Shown: positions 24,455 through 36,040, numbered from the stretch's first letter. The stretch is DNA of 64,000 nucleotides from Thamnidium elegans (GCA_025201345.1 JAIXMG010000028.1:62001-126000); one strand, 5' to 3'. The notes: generated from the letters alone by a model not told the origin. Numbers and translations: made by a program.

Positions 24455-24860
24455 TCAATGAAAGCAGCTTTGAGAAAAGCCAAAAAGTATTTGGTGTTCA
24501 AATACAGTATGAGATGGTGCTCTAGTACTTGCAGTAGTGATTATAGCTTTGGCGCCCTTTCTAGACCAAGCTCTATTGCGTCTCATGTCTATGTCAAAAC
24601 CGGACTCGGCAATAAATATACAATTCCTTGTAAAGTCCATGTCGGTGCTTACCCACTGCTGCACTTATTTCATTCTCTTTTCCATCCTTACGAGGTCTTG
24701 GATGCAACGTGGCGACTTTTAAAGAGAGATTACATTCATCTTTCATAAACTCATCTACTCTAGACCTCTTAATATCAAGTCCTTCAAAGGCTTCTGTCAG
24801 ATTTCTTATGACATCAGTTGTAACAATAGACGGGCTTTTATAAAAATAACTGGATTAAGC
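24455..24860 (-). mobile_element. Antisense DDE (Tc1/IS630-like) transposase relic
   Basis: On the minus strand 24664-24455 reads a DDE_3-type catalytic region containing NCIFIAESGF and RAWSRKGAKAII. Upstream (about 24850-24670) the same strand in another frame reads a helix-turn-helix-like part with NLTEAFEGLDIKRSRVDEF and ECNLSLKVATLH. A frameshift separates the two, and the aspartate usually found in the FIDES motif is replaced by Ala (FIAES). The relic is opposite in direction to the neighbouring elements. Confidence 0.6.
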
Positions 24861-25000
24861 CCCGTTTCGAATTAAGCGTGTCCCCGTTGTAAAATAACCT
24901 CTTTAAAATTTAATTTTCTCCACAGGGTACTAGTGTTTGTAAAACGGGTTGCAGCGGATATTTTCTAATTTCTCAACGGTTATTTTATTATAAATTGAAA

Positions 25001-25392
25001 GGTTAATTCTTGGTACACCATCATTTACACCAGTGTCAATTTATGACGTAATTTTTTGGTGCACCACCATTTACAATAACAGGTACTTTACATATAAAAA
25101 CGAAATTGTAATATAAATATCACGATAATTAAATAAATTCTTTTTATCATAGTTGAATAAAACCCTTTTTATCATGGTTGAATAAACCCTTTTTTATCAT
25201 GATTAAAATCACCTATTTATTCCAACTTTTTTTTTTTTCCTTTCCTTTTTTTTAACAATAAATTCATATACAAGCAAGTACCTTTTATATTATCAAATGT
25301 CTAAATATTTCCTTATGATATGACGGTGTCGATGCGGGAATTTCGCTAAATTGGCACTGGTGGTGTAAATGGTGATGTACCAAGAATTAACC
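25001..25392. mobile_element. MITE-like element with about 45-base imperfect terminal inverted repeats
   Basis: The left end (25001) starts GGTTAATTCTTGGTACA and the right end (25392) is its reverse complement (TGTACCAAGAATTAACC). The similarity extends inward about 45 bases with a few mismatches and one 3-base gap. The interior has no coding frame and contains repeats of TTTATCATGGTTGAATAAACC-like units (25138-25206). A third copy of the end, GGTTAATTCTTGATACACCA, stands alone at 27496-27515. The class is uncertain, as I could not fix the target duplication. Confidence 0.65.
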
Positions 25393-25396
25393 AATT

Positions 25397-25867
25397 TTGT
25401 CACCAAATCATATTGAACAATTTCAAACAATGCTTGCAAAATCTCAGCAGTTGACTTTAAGGCGTCTAGTTCAAGATGTACCTCCTGCTAATATGTTTAG
25501 AACTTGTGATACTATTCATAGCATTGGCGAATTTGGAGCGATATCGCAATACTTAGCAAAGCGTCATTTTATTGAATTGAACAAGGATATGACTGAAATA
25601 TTGAACCAAGACTGGGAGATCAAGCCTAACCAACGTTTCATCGCGACAAGAGCGCTCACTGGATCTGTAATTGTTGATACTGAAAACCATCACGGTCTTC
25701 TTGTTTTATCATTGGAAGTTTATGGTCGTGACCCTGACATTGATAACCACGCTGAGCAACGAAGCTCTGTTGGATCCACCCACCAATCAACATCAATGCC
25801 ATCATCGGACAACAGTGATTTCTGGATAGGTATTATGCACCAAAGAGAAGAAAAAACATTTCTATGA
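25397..25867 (+). pseudogene. Coding fragment cut off by the MITE, family unknown
   Basis: A 156-codon open frame that begins five bases after the MITE right end and has no ATG at its beginning; the first in-frame ATG is at 25430. It is not homopolymer-driven and has normal amino-acid composition (for example GEFGAISQYLAKRHFIELNK and HHGLLVLSLEVYGRDP). This suggests a once-real protein, perhaps transposon-encoded, whose 5' part was lost or separated by the insertion. I do not recognise the family. Confidence 0.4.
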
Positions 25868-26389
25868 AGCTTATATTTGGTACCCACCCCTTCAATGCCC
25901 TTGTGACTACTAGCACACGTATTGACAACTTGGTTGATCAACCAGAATGCGGACACAACACTATAAATTTAGTTTTACCTCCTCGACTCCCAATCATGGC
26001 CTGACTCTTTAATGCTTAACAAAAATACTAACTTGAATTCAATTTATACGTACCCCCAACTTATGAAAATGCTCGTTTGGGAAAAAGCAACCTTGAAAAA
26101 TTATTGTCTCAATTTACCAAGAAAACCAAGGCTAAACTTGTTTTTTTTTTAAAAAATACTCGGACTCTTTGATAACGATGATACTATTCCTGTTATTGGA
26201 AATACCGAACTAGATTTCCTTGTTGCCATCTTATATATCTACTGCAGAGTGTTATTCCTTCCTTCGCCGCCATTTAAAATCCTACTGATTATTATAGCTT
26301 ACTCTTATTTTTACATGTGTATACATGTACTTATATATACCTATTCCGCCCCATCTTCATATCTTGTATGTTATTATGTTTATTACGTG

Positions 26390-27398
26390 CAGTCACGTAT
26401 AATAAATGTTTGAACAACTTCTATTTTTTTAAAAAATAAAATACTTAACTTATCTTTCTTTCGATATATATCTACTTTTTGATAAATAAAATAAAATAGC
26501 ACTTTTTGATATTACTAATAAAACTACTGAGAAGCGAAGTGAACTTTCAGATTTCGAAAAAGGCCAGATTATTGGCCTACATCAGCATACCGAATACTCA
26601 TTGGGCAAGATCAGTAAGCTTTTAGGTATCCCTAAGTCTATAGTCGCTAGCATCGTAACCCATTGGAAAAACAAAGGAACAGTTACAAACAAAGCTCGAC
26701 CTAGAAGACCTGAAAAACTTTCAGAATCGATTGAACGTCTTTTGTCTAGACATATTAGTCGAGAGACCTTCCAACCTTACAATCACTTTATTGGAAATTT
26801 GAACGATGCTGATATTTGCATTTACAGGAAGACTTTCGCTTTGTATTTGAAGGAAATGGGTTTCAGTTCGTTTTCTCCTGCTAGGATGTCAAGCATGACA
26901 TCTACACATACGGAACAAAGTGCTTCCTGTCATACTGGCAAGTATGCGACCTGGTGGAAGATAACGCATCAAATAAAAGGCTTTGACTTTTGGCCTGCGC
27001 AAAGTCCGGATTTAAATCCTATTGAGCACCTTTGGGCTGCTCTGGAAAAGTGAATTGAGCACGATATAAATCGTATATTTAATATTGAGCAACTCAAGGT
27101 GCGTCTTCAAAATGAGTGGCGAAACTTAGACAGCGACTTATTGTTGAATCTAGTGGCAAGTATGCCTAAAAGATGTCAGTCTGTAATAGACAATAACGGT
27201 GGCTGCTCTAAATACTAAAAAATAAAATAAAATTATTTTTTGTAAAAATAATACTTTTTTTCTTTAAGAGTTTAAAATTTGGTAATGTTTGAAAGACTTT
27301 TTATTAACTAGCTTTGCTGATTGAATTCGGATGTATATAACACTTCAAAAATTAATTAAAAAAATTAAATTCGTTCAAACATTTATTACACGTGACTG
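26390..27398 (+). mobile_element. Tc1/mariner element with intact terminal repeats and deleted transposase
   Basis: Terminal inverted repeats of 26 bases: the left end at 26390 starts CAGTCACGTATAATAAATG and continues TTTGAAC to 26415; the right copy at 27373-27398 is its inverse with one mismatch. The right flank is TA, the Tc1 target; the left flank is TG, so one copy seems mutated. Inside, about 26530-27053 reads an N-terminal HTH domain (SDFEKGQIIGLHQH, ISKLLGIPKSIVASIV) and then jumps to the C-terminal signature WPAQSPDLNPIEHLW. The central part with the first two catalytic aspartates is missing. A TGA interrupts after LWAALEK; the same frame continues to 27217. It is non-autonomous. Confidence 0.85.
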
Positions 27399-27495
27399 TA
27401 TTGATTCAAGTACATAAACACTTACACTGTGCCAAATTCTTTCTCCATGTCACTACTTTTTCCAAGCCATGTTTTCAGTATAAGGAAAAGAAAAA

Positions 27496-27515
27496 GGTTA
27501 ATTCTTGATACACCA
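27496..27515 (+). repeat. Solo copy of the MITE terminal repeat
   Basis: GGTTAATTCTTGATACACCA matches the left end of the element at 25001 with one mismatch (plus one following difference). No matching inverted partner is seen downstream. Confidence 0.55.
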
Positions 27516-27839
27516 AGAAAAAAAGGGGGGGGGGTTTGTTGTCATATAATATAAACAAAAAGTATTCATCATTCTAAATAAAAATAAAATTATACGATAT
27601 CATAGTTATGTCTCTATATTTTACATATTAATATAATTGTGTCTTTATAAATGATGTAAATAACCATAGCTATACTACATTCGTATTCGTGCTTCTTCAA
27701 AAAAAAACAGATAGTTATTTTCTTCTTCTGTCTAAATGCTTTCAAATATTTCTATCTAACATTAAAATCAGTACCTGAACGATAACAATTATTTCATCCA
27801 GTTCTTAATATTTTCAGAATAAACGAATTAGCCTAGTAT
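27516..27839. other. Gene-free stretch
   Basis: AT-rich with a G run near 27527-27535; no supported gene. Confidence 0.4.
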
Positions 27840-28245
27840 CTGGAAATACTCACTCTTCGATGTCGAAAAAATTGTATTCCGGCCAAGCGTGTAACTAAAA
27901 AAAAAACTTTAAGAATAGGTGATACTATTTGATTCATGTATTGGCCTTCTTTCAAATTATAAATTCTATTTCCTTCTAAATAACATTCATCTTTAAAATG
28001 AATTTAGTTGATCTTCATTATCATCCACACTTGACATTTCATCATCAGAATTAAAATATCTTTAACTACTTCACGAACCTCTTCTTCAGGTTTTTGGGAG
28101 CAATATCAGGGGCAAAAAAATAAATAGGTCTTTTCTTCAGGGTTTTCGTTATACTTATACCGATTGTCATACAGCAACTTTTTTTTTATACGTGGCCATA
28201 TTCTATAATATTTTGAACCGACTACTTTGCATACATTTATGGTTT
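27840..28245 (-). pseudogene. Decayed minus-strand coding remnant, family unknown
   Basis: Reading the minus strand, about 28225-28120 gives YYRIWPRIKKKLLYDNRY and then a stop. About 28000-27905 gives DECYLEGNRIYNLKEGQYM, and 27896-27852 gives LHAWPEYNFFDIEE between a T10-AG acceptor and a GTGAGT donor. These look like exons of one broken protein rather than chance frames, but I cannot name it. Confidence 0.3.
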
Positions 28246-28334
28246 GTAGAGTAATAATACTTATTTTCCTCTGACCTTTTTCTTTGTGAAAATGAAAAAA
28301 AAGGGCCTGTAAAAAAGACTATTACTAAGACTGC

Positions 28335-28382
<48 letters not shown>

Positions 28383-28784
28383 CTGACAGCGGTTATGGCT
28401 TTCCATGACACTCTAAACCAATCAACTGTATAATGTTGTAACTTATAGTGTGAGAATATAATATTTATTATAATGAAGGGAAATCCTGTCTTTTTTTTTT
28501 AAAAAAAAAAGGAATGAGTGAGGGGTTACTTGTGCGGTATATATTTGTCTTTTATAGGACATTGTTTTGGCATACGACATGACTTTTCCAGCACTGTACA
28601 TACTTTCTTTTAAAAAAACATTTCAGTGAGCAAATGAGATGCCAGTGGTGAATGGTGTCTCCTTCTCCAACTGGTAAGACAAGCGGAGTTAAGTGTATTT
28701 GACTCAAAAGCAGTTCGTGAAACTTTTTTTTTTCGGGTCTCTTTTTTTTTTCTGACGTTTTTTTTGTTATTACTAATCTTGACG
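28246..28784. other. Intergenic upstream of ERV1
   Basis: Holds a 41-base T run (28338-28378) and a T-run/A-run block at about 28490-28510. No gene. Confidence 0.5.
28338..28378. repeat. Poly(T) run, 41 bases
   Basis: Uninterrupted T run in the spacer upstream of ERV1. Confidence 0.8.
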
Positions 28785-29440
28785 ATGGCAGAAGAAAAAG
28801 TTCATATTGACCCTGTTACTGGAGCAAAGATTCCAATGAAGGACGGTAAGCCATGTCGTGTTTGTGTTGATTTCAAAACTTGGACAAAAATAGAGAAAGG
28901 AAAAGGAGGTGAAAAGTCTAGTAAAGCTGCACCTGTCGCAGCTACAGCAACTACAACAGCAACTGCAGCAACAACTGCAGAAACTAATACATCTAATACA
29001 AAGACTGAGCCAGTGATTACGGAGGAATGGAAACGTAATAACTGTCCTGCAGACGTAGAGACTTTAGGCAGACATACTTGGACTTTATTACATACCATGG
29101 CAGCTTATTATCCTCAAAAACCAGAACCACAACAAAAAGAGAGTATGAAGTCTTTTTTCAAAGCTTTTTCAGAAAATTATCCTTGTTGGTTTTGCAAAGT
29201 AAATTAGTAAATGTACATGTAAAAAAAAAGTGTATTATTAATATAAAGAAAAAATAGAATGATTTTCAAAAGGATATTGCAGAAGAACCTATTAATGTAG
29301 CAAGTAGAGAAGCATTAAGCGAATGGTTATGTAGACGTCACAATAAGGTCAATGAAAAATTGGGAAAGAAACAATTTGATTGCACTAAAGTGTTTGAACG
29401 GTGGTTGACAGGGCCTGCAAATGGAGACTGTGACAAATAA
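28785..29440 (+). CDS. ERV1: FAD-linked sulfhydryl oxidase Erv1/ALR
   Basis: Reoxidises Mia40 in the mitochondrial intermembrane space disulfide relay. Exons 28785-29198 and 29273-29440 give 193 residues. The N-terminal shuttle cysteines appear as KPCRVCVDFKTW. A low-complexity Ala/Thr linker (about residues 46-77) separates them from the FAD domain. That domain shows LGRHTWTLLHTMAAYYP, the redox pair in YPCWFC, the FAD-binding region with H and N residues in LCRRHNKVNEKLGKKQFDC, and a terminal Cys partner. The length matches fungal Erv1. The single intron splits the domain just after the CxxC and is in phase 0. The F-box gene follows in the same direction 151 bases downstream. Confidence 0.94.
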
Positions 29441-29591
29441 AATAGAGAGAGAAATCGGCGCTTCGTTTTATAATAAAAAAGGTTACACTAAAAAAAAAAG
29501 ACTTGTCCATATATAAACAAGTTTTTTTTTTTTTTTTTTTTTTCCCACCTTTTGTCCTGCATCTTTTCCCTTTTTAAAAATATACATAATA

Positions 29592-30689
29592 ATGAATAAT
29601 ATGAATGGTTTAGCCCCAGAAGTTATTTATAATATATTTTCATTCTTATCTTATCCAGAGGTATACCGTCTACGTAGTGTAAACGTAAAGTTTCAAGCGA
29701 TGGCAGAATATCATATCTACCAACAGATAAAAGAAAAAGCTCAAGTGATATCTATTAAACTAGATGGAAAAAAGAATAATAATACATCTATTGAACTAGA
29801 AGCAGTTGATTATGATGTAAAAAACCGTGTAATTGAATTTAGACCTAAATCGATAGACTCAAAACTTTCTCTTGCCAGTACTCAACAGTGGAGTGCGTAT
29901 TGTAGATTATTAAAAATTCATTTCTCTGGTTGGTTTCTAAATAATGATGACGACCAATGTAAGTTACCTGGTTTTGAAAGTCTAAGTAGTCAAGATAAAG
30001 CCATGGTGATGTATCATTATCAATATAATGCTTCTATCGAAAAAGTGTATCAATTACCTTGTTGGTATGAAAATAAAAGCAATCGTTATTTGGGTGACAA
30101 GGGCTTTATTTTGGGTTTGTCATACGAACAACCAGGTCAACTAGATTATTCTCAACAGCAACAAATGACCGGTTTACCAACTTCTTATTATAGTTATCCA
30201 ACCATTACTGAATCAACTCCCAAACCATCACCACCAGTTATGGATATTAAATGGATTCGTGTTACATTGGATTGGGTACTTGATGGTATGGTAAAACCAA
30301 ACATGCAACAAAATCAAATTTACCAAAACGATTTTGATCGATTAAATTCATTGTTGGCTAAAGAAGGTTGCTTTAAATATGATGTTTTATCTGAACCAGT
30401 TTTGAATCATATCGTGAATCAGCATGATCAAGAGTTATCTCAAAGTTTAATTAAATATGTTCAGTCTCATACACATGAATGTCATACTCGTTTAACTCGA
30501 TTACAACATATGTTGGAAGGTGCTGGCGTAGATGCTCAGGTTATTTGGAAATATACGTTTGCTAAATCATACGTGGTTGGTAATGGCAGTTTATTAAGTG
30601 AAGAAGATGTTGTACGTCGTATACAAGATTCAGAAGAAGAATGGCGACAAAAGAAACTTAGTTTAACTCGTAGATTAAACTACAAGTAA
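29592..30689 (+). CDS. F-box protein
   Basis: Single-exon gene, 365 residues. Residues about 4-45 (LAPEVIYNIFSFLSYPEVYRL) match the F-box, which binds Skp1 in SCF ubiquitin ligases. The remainder has no leucine-rich or WD repeats that I recognise. It contains a region with WSAYCRLLKIHFSGW, a Pro/Ser/Gln-rich loop near residues 185-215, and a helical C-terminus ending SLTRRLNYK. The target is unknown. It is a typical member of the large, poorly characterised F-box set of Mucorales. Confidence 0.8.
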   Translation: MNNMNGLAPEVIYNIFSFLSYPEVYRLRSVNVKFQAMAEYHIYQQIKEKAQVISIKLDGKKNNNTSIELEAVDYDVKNRVIEFRPKSIDSKLSLASTQQWSAYCRLLKIHFSGWFLNNDDDQCKLPGFESLSSQDKAMVMYHYQYNASIEKVYQLPCWYENKSNRYLGDKGFILGLSYEQPGQLDYSQQQQMTGLPTSYYSYPTITESTPKPSPPVMDIKWIRVTLDWVLDGMVKPNMQQNQIYQNDFDRLNSLLAKEGCFKYDVLSEPVLNHIVNQHDQELSQSLIKYVQSHTHECHTRLTRLQHMLEGAGVDAQVIWKYTFAKSYVVGNGSLLSEEDVVRRIQDSEEEWRQKKLSLTRRLNYK

Positions 30690-31590
30690 CAACATCATTT
30701 AACTATTATCATTTATAAACAAATATATACACACACACACTCGCACTAATTCATCCTTTACCCCTGCCTCTTCTTTTTTTTTTTTTGTCCCAGCCATTTA
30801 TAAAAATAAACTTTTTTCGTAATCAGATCGTAATTTAAATTTTATAGTTATTAGGTCCTACTTATCAGATCTTTATTTTTAATTCATCATTTTTTAATCT
30901 ATTTCATCAATTCTATTCGATTATTTAATCAGCTATTTTACTTTATGCATTCATATTTAAACTTTTTTAAAGAATAAAGAAAATAACAACAAATATTTAG
31001 GCGGGATAAATAAAACAAATAGATAATCCTCCCCAAAAAAGTTCCTTTTAATTTTGGTATCAAAATCTGGGGTGGTTTTACTACGTGCTTTTAAATTTAG
31101 GTCAATTATCTCTTCTAACTCTGAAACTAACCTTGCTTAAAAAAAAAAAAAAAAAAAAAAGTAGAAACTAAAAGGTCTTTTTTACATTATTATACATAGT
31201 GCTCTTTTTTTTTAAAAAAAAAAGAAAGGGGGCTCAGATAATATTAAAAAAACGTGGGTCGTATAATTTATAAACACTTCTTTGTATGTGGGAAAATTAT
31301 CTCGGTTGCTAACGTTAATTACATGTAAAAGTAGTACAAACTAGCAACGTAATTAAAATCGTTCGCTTTTTTTTTAAAAGAGTGCGGGAACTATAATGTT
31401 CACACGGCCTAGATCGGCTGATCGCGGAGGTAGAGCCACTTTTTTTCTTTTTTTTACAAATAAAGTACAAAACCATATTTTCATCGTCAATTAGTTGGAA
31501 ATTGGTGGATTCTGTATTCTAGAAGAAGAGGGTGTGCGTGTTCTATTTACACGCTCAGGCAAAAAAAGAAAATAAGTTGAAAACGCCGCT
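30690..31590. other. Intergenic: no gene seen
   Basis: AT-rich spacer with an A run near 31141-31160 and a T9-A10 block at 31205-31223; no supported gene. Confidence 0.5.
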
Positions 31591-32300
31591 TCTTACAAAA
31601 TCTCTCAATGAAAGTTCCTTTAAAACGTCATTTTCTCTGCTACAGGTGTTTCACAGGGCTAAACACTCTACCGATATTTTTACGTCCTTTAGTTGGTAAC
31701 ATTGTTCCATTTTGGCCACACTATACAGCAGTCAGTGGATTAATCTCCTGCTATAAGTATGCTAATAACTGTGTAGTAATCACTATCCATAAAAATACAA
31801 AAGATCTACTAGAAGCATGCTCCTCCTATGCTAAATCCCCTTGTTTCACATTGAATGCTTCAAAAACATAATACTTCAACATAAATCATTAGAAATACCT
31901 CTCTTTTTAAATAATGAGCTTATTCCTTACGCTACTAACTTTAATTACCCACGTATAATAGATACCTCTGTATTCGTCAAGAAAAATAGTGCTCTTCTAC
32001 AATTTCCACCCTATCTTCCTTGCTCAACTCTACTCTACCTTTATACTATCTTGCCTAGAATACGAAAAAGCTATTACTAGTTCTCATACAACTTTTGATA
32101 TCCCCAAAATTATTAATACCAGCAACTCATGTCTACGTTATCTTTTCGGCGGTCATCAACAACGCTCTACAAAAGTGTTATTACACCTCAGCCTTTCAAC
32201 CACACGCAGTCGCATCAATATCCTTCAATTAAAATACCTGAACCGGGGAACCACACTATGTTCGGTAATTCTCTCCTTAATATAAACGTTTCAAAGTCAA
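31590..32300 (+). mobile_element. LINE-type reverse transcriptase relic
   Basis: Fragments in shifting frames follow the order of a non-LTR retrotransposon RT. They are a GVSQG-like segment with stops near 31640, YKYANNCVVITIHK (the YADD catalytic box changed to YANN) near 31758, and the C-terminal signature CLRYLFGGHQQRSTKVLLHL near 32130-32190. Stops, frame changes and loss of the catalytic aspartates show it is dead. No 5' ORF or poly(A) tail of the element could be fixed. Confidence 0.7.
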
Positions 32301-32710
32301 TGAAATAACCTAGCTGGCGTTTCATCCACCAATGGTATAAACTACATACAGCAAGTATATTACTTTTTTCAATTGAGATTCAAACAGATGACCAATTGAG
32401 TTTCAAAAAAAGGTGGGCAATTCTTTTGGAAACTCTGATCAATTTTCAAAAAAAAAATGTCCAATTGACGGTGAAAATACAGTAGATCTTATCATTATAC
32501 CATTATATCATCAATGGGTTATGTAAGATAAAAAAAAAGGGTACGTTCAAACGCCTATTTTTACTGCAAAGTTGAGTTACCATATATGTATGTAAAGTCA
32601 CAAATAAACAGTCCTGCCTACTTTCATTCTGTCAAAAAAAAAAATAAAGCCACAAAACTTTTTTTTTTGTAAAAAAAAAAGTTCGCTTTAACCCTTTTTT
32701 TAATAACATA
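32301..32710. other. Intergenic upstream of NLE1/RSA4
   Basis: Contains a short repeated phrase, ACCAATTGAGTTTCAAAAAAAGG and GTCCAATTGACGG-like units (32390-32470), and T/A runs before the start codon. No gene. Confidence 0.45.
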
Positions 32711-34227
32711 ATGGCCGCAAAGATTAGGCAAAAGAAGCTCGATGCTATTGCAGCAGCAGCTATGCCTATTGGACAAAAAGTAGTTGCTCAATTTAAAACC
32801 GCTGATGGTGAATCTACTGGACCTCCACTTAATTTACCCGCTGATGCTACTCCTGAACAACTCGAGTTATTATTGAATCAACTTTTAAACCAGGTATTTA
32901 GCATATACACGATAGCTAAAATATTTTAAAAAAAGAAAACTAACTTTTAAATTAGGGTGAAGATCCTCTTCCTTATTCTTTCCATGTTAATAACGACGAG
33001 ATTATTAAAGATCTTTGGGTAGATCGTAAAGATAAATCTACTGAAGACACTTTAACTATTGTATATCAACCACAAGCGATTTTCCGAGTAAGAGCCGTTT
33101 CACGTTGTACTTCTACTTTATCAGGTCACACCGAAGCAATTTTATCGTGCTCTTTCAGTCCAGACGGTTCACAATTAGCAACAGGTTCTGGTGATTGTAC
33201 AGTTCGTGTTTGGGATTTAAATACCGAGACACCTCGTCATACTTTAAAAGGACATGCTGGATGGGTATTGAATATTGCATGGTCTCCCGATGGTAAGACC
33301 TTAGCATCTGGTAGTATGGATAATACAGTTCGATTATGGGACCCTAAAACCGGTAAACAAATTGGAGATGGATTAAAAGGTCATCGTAAATGGATCACCA
33401 GTTTAGCTTGGGAACCTTATCATTTAAACAGTAAGGCAAATCGACTTGCTAGTTCTTCAAAAGATCATACAGTTCGTGTTTGGGATACATCTTTAAGAAG
33501 AATGGAATTTTCAATCGCTCAACATACAGCTGCTGTTACTTGTATTAAATGGGGTGGTGAAGGTTTGATTTATACAGCTTCTCAAGATAAAACAATTAAA
33601 GTTTGGAATTCAAGTGGAATGTTGGTAAAGACTTTAGAAGGACATGGTCATTGGGTAAATACATTGGCTCTTAGTACAGATTTTGTTTTAAGAACTGGTC
33701 CCTATGATCATACAGGTAAACGTCACAAGACTGAAGAAGAAGCTCAAGCAGCTGCACTTGCTAGATATAATACATTTAAGGGTGCTGGTGCAGAAAGACT
33801 TGTTTCCGGTTCTGATGATTTCACAATGTTCTATTGGGAACCCGAGAAGAGTAAAAAGCCTGTCACTCGTATGACTGGACATCAAAAGTTAGTTAACCAT
33901 GTTGCATTCTCTCCTGATGGTAGATTAATTGCTAGTGCTTCATTTGATAACTCTGTTAAATTATGGGATGGTACAACTGGTAGATTTATTGGTAACTTGA
34001 GAGGTCATGTTGGTGCTGTCTATCAAGTTAGTTGGTCAAGTGATTCCCGTTTATTGATTAGTGCTAGTAAAGATAGTACTTTAAAGATTTGGGATATTAA
34101 AAAGATGAAGATCAAGATGGATTTGCCTGGTCATTTAGATGAAGTATTCTGTGTAGATTGGTCTCCTGGAGGTGATAAGGTCGCTAGTGGTGGTAAAGAT
34201 AAACAGCTCAAGATTTGGAGACATTAG
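32711..34227 (+). CDS. RSA4: Ribosome assembly protein Notchless/RSA4
   Basis: Acts in the nucleus on pre-60S particles, where the AAA protein Rea1/Midasin pulls on its N-terminal domain to release assembly factors. Exons 32711-32893 and 32956-34227 give 484 residues. The N-terminal NLE domain (about residues 23-105) carries VVAQFKTADGE, ALPYSFHVN-type sequence (DPLPYSFHVN) and TIVYQPQAIFRVRAV. Eight WD40 repeats follow, for example TLSGHTEAILSCSFSPDGSQ, RLWDPKTGKQIG, VRVWDTS and LKIWDIKKMK. The protein ends LKIWRH, as usual in this family. It is convergent with DUS1, only 91 bases between stops. Confidence 0.95.
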
Positions 34228-34318
34228 AAAATTTGTACATTTTAAAAATAAAACATATTTATATTATAAAGGGATTTTTTTTTATTCTATATTATGGTAT
34301 TTTACATTTTTGATTGAT

Positions 34319-35592
34319 TTATTCGGCAGTAGTAATAGTAGTAGTGCTGGTAGCAGTAACAATAGCAGCAGTATCAACAGTAGCACTGGGTTCTTCTTTC
34401 AATTTTTTACTCTCTTCTTTGTCAATAGTCTCTTCGGCATTACGCTTGTTACTTTCGTGGTTTCCATTCTTGGGAAGCTCAGGTCGGAAATAAGGTTGAC
34501 ATCTCCAATAAGCGTACTTACGAATACCCTTTTCATCAACTTGTCCTTGTTCTTCCTCTTCGCCCTTTTCTTCAATTACCTTTGTCACCAATGTCTTTAA
34601 CTCTTCAACAATCTCAAAATATTCATCTAATGTACGAGCCTTTCCAAGTCGAGCTCTTAATTCTTTATGATGAGGTAATGTAGGTTGTAACATTTTAAAC
34701 AAATGTCCCTTGATAGAACTACCGTTTGTCTTTACTGTCTTACAGATATCTAAATATTCTTTAGCGACATCAAATGTGTAAGGTGGGAACTTGATTTCGG
34801 AAGAAAAGACGGTGGGGTTATAAAGACTGGCTTCAGCTGTCATCACTGCATCACATCCTGTATAATCTAAACATCTTTGTATATCCTCGTGGTATAAAAT
34901 ATTACCGTTAGCAACAACGGGAATCTTGACAGCTTCTTTTACTGCCTTGATCTTATCCCAGTCGGCAAGACCTGTATTATGTCCCTTTTGTTCTCTTAAT
35001 CTACCGTGGACAGTTAACATTTGTGCACCAGCAGCTTCAATCATTTTTGCATATTCAATTGTCTTTTCGATAGTAGGGAAACAACGGATCTTGACAGTAA
35101 CCGGAACTGCTAATTCTTTATGTAAAAGACTGGTCATTTTAGCAATCAATTCCCATTCGTCTTGTAAGAAGGATCCGTAATGACCACGTTTAGCGATATG
35201 TTGAGGGCAACCTAAATTGATATCGACAGCGTCACATTCGTTTTCAACTAATTTGGCGGCTTTCAAAAGGATATCGGGGTCATTGGCACAAAACTATTCA
35301 TATCCATATTAGTTTAATAGTTTAAAATAAAAATAGAGAATATTATATACTTTACTTGAACAATAAGTGGTCTATCTTCTTTATTGGTGCTGAATTGTTC
35401 ATCGCGATACTTTTTACCTTCACTGAAAAGTTTTGCGTGGAACATGGGAGTAACACATACATCGGCTCCATAACGTCTGCTCAAGATTCTCCAGGCCAAT
35501 TCTGATTGATCAACCATAGGTGCCAAGATCATTTTTGGAGACTTTAATGTCTTGTTGAAGAACTCGTAACCTTCTAATTTAGTTTGTGTCAT
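34319..35592 (-). CDS. DUS1: tRNA-dihydrouridine synthase 1
   Basis: FMN/NADPH-dependent reduction of uridines 16 and 17 in the tRNA D-loop (role from the Dus1 family). Minus-strand exons 35592-35356 and 35293-34319 give 403 residues. The TIM barrel begins [20 protein letters not shown]. The catalytic cysteine lies in [15 protein letters not shown], and FMN-phosphate contacts appear in [18 protein letters not shown] and [12 protein letters not shown]. The helical tRNA-binding part follows ([10 protein letters not shown]). The C-terminus is a charged, Thr-rich tail from about residue 335, longer than the core needs. Confidence 0.95.
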
Positions 35593-36040
35593 TTCGTTAC
35601 TAATAAAGATACAAAAAAAGAAAAAAGTAAAGTTTTCCCCTTTTTTTTTTTTTTCTTTTTTTTTATATTAAAATTTTTTGGCTTTTTTGAAAGTCACTGT
35701 CAAGAATCTTGACCAATAACCACACACTTGTTAAAGCCATTGGTTCTCTCTCTCTCTCTCTCTTATTTCTTCCTTTTTTAAACGTAAAAGGTTTCATACG
35801 TTTTATAAATGTATAGAGATATTTAACTTTACTAGTACTTATACCTGATTAACTTGTAAAAGGTATCAAAGTATAGCGAAAAAAAAAATGTTTTGAGAGG
35901 AAAAAAATAAAGCTGCGAGTACGTTTTATGGTAAAACAATTTCCTGTTTTAGTGTTATGATGTTATCATTGGTTAAAACAATACATATAAAATACTTGTC
36001 TTTTTTTTTTTTATCTTTCTCTTTTCACCCTTTTCCCTTC
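35593..36040. other. Divergent spacer between DUS1 and the ankyrin gene
   Basis: T-rich and CT repeats (TCTCTCTC at about 35747-35763) plus a pyrimidine leader directly before 36041. No other gene. Confidence 0.5.
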
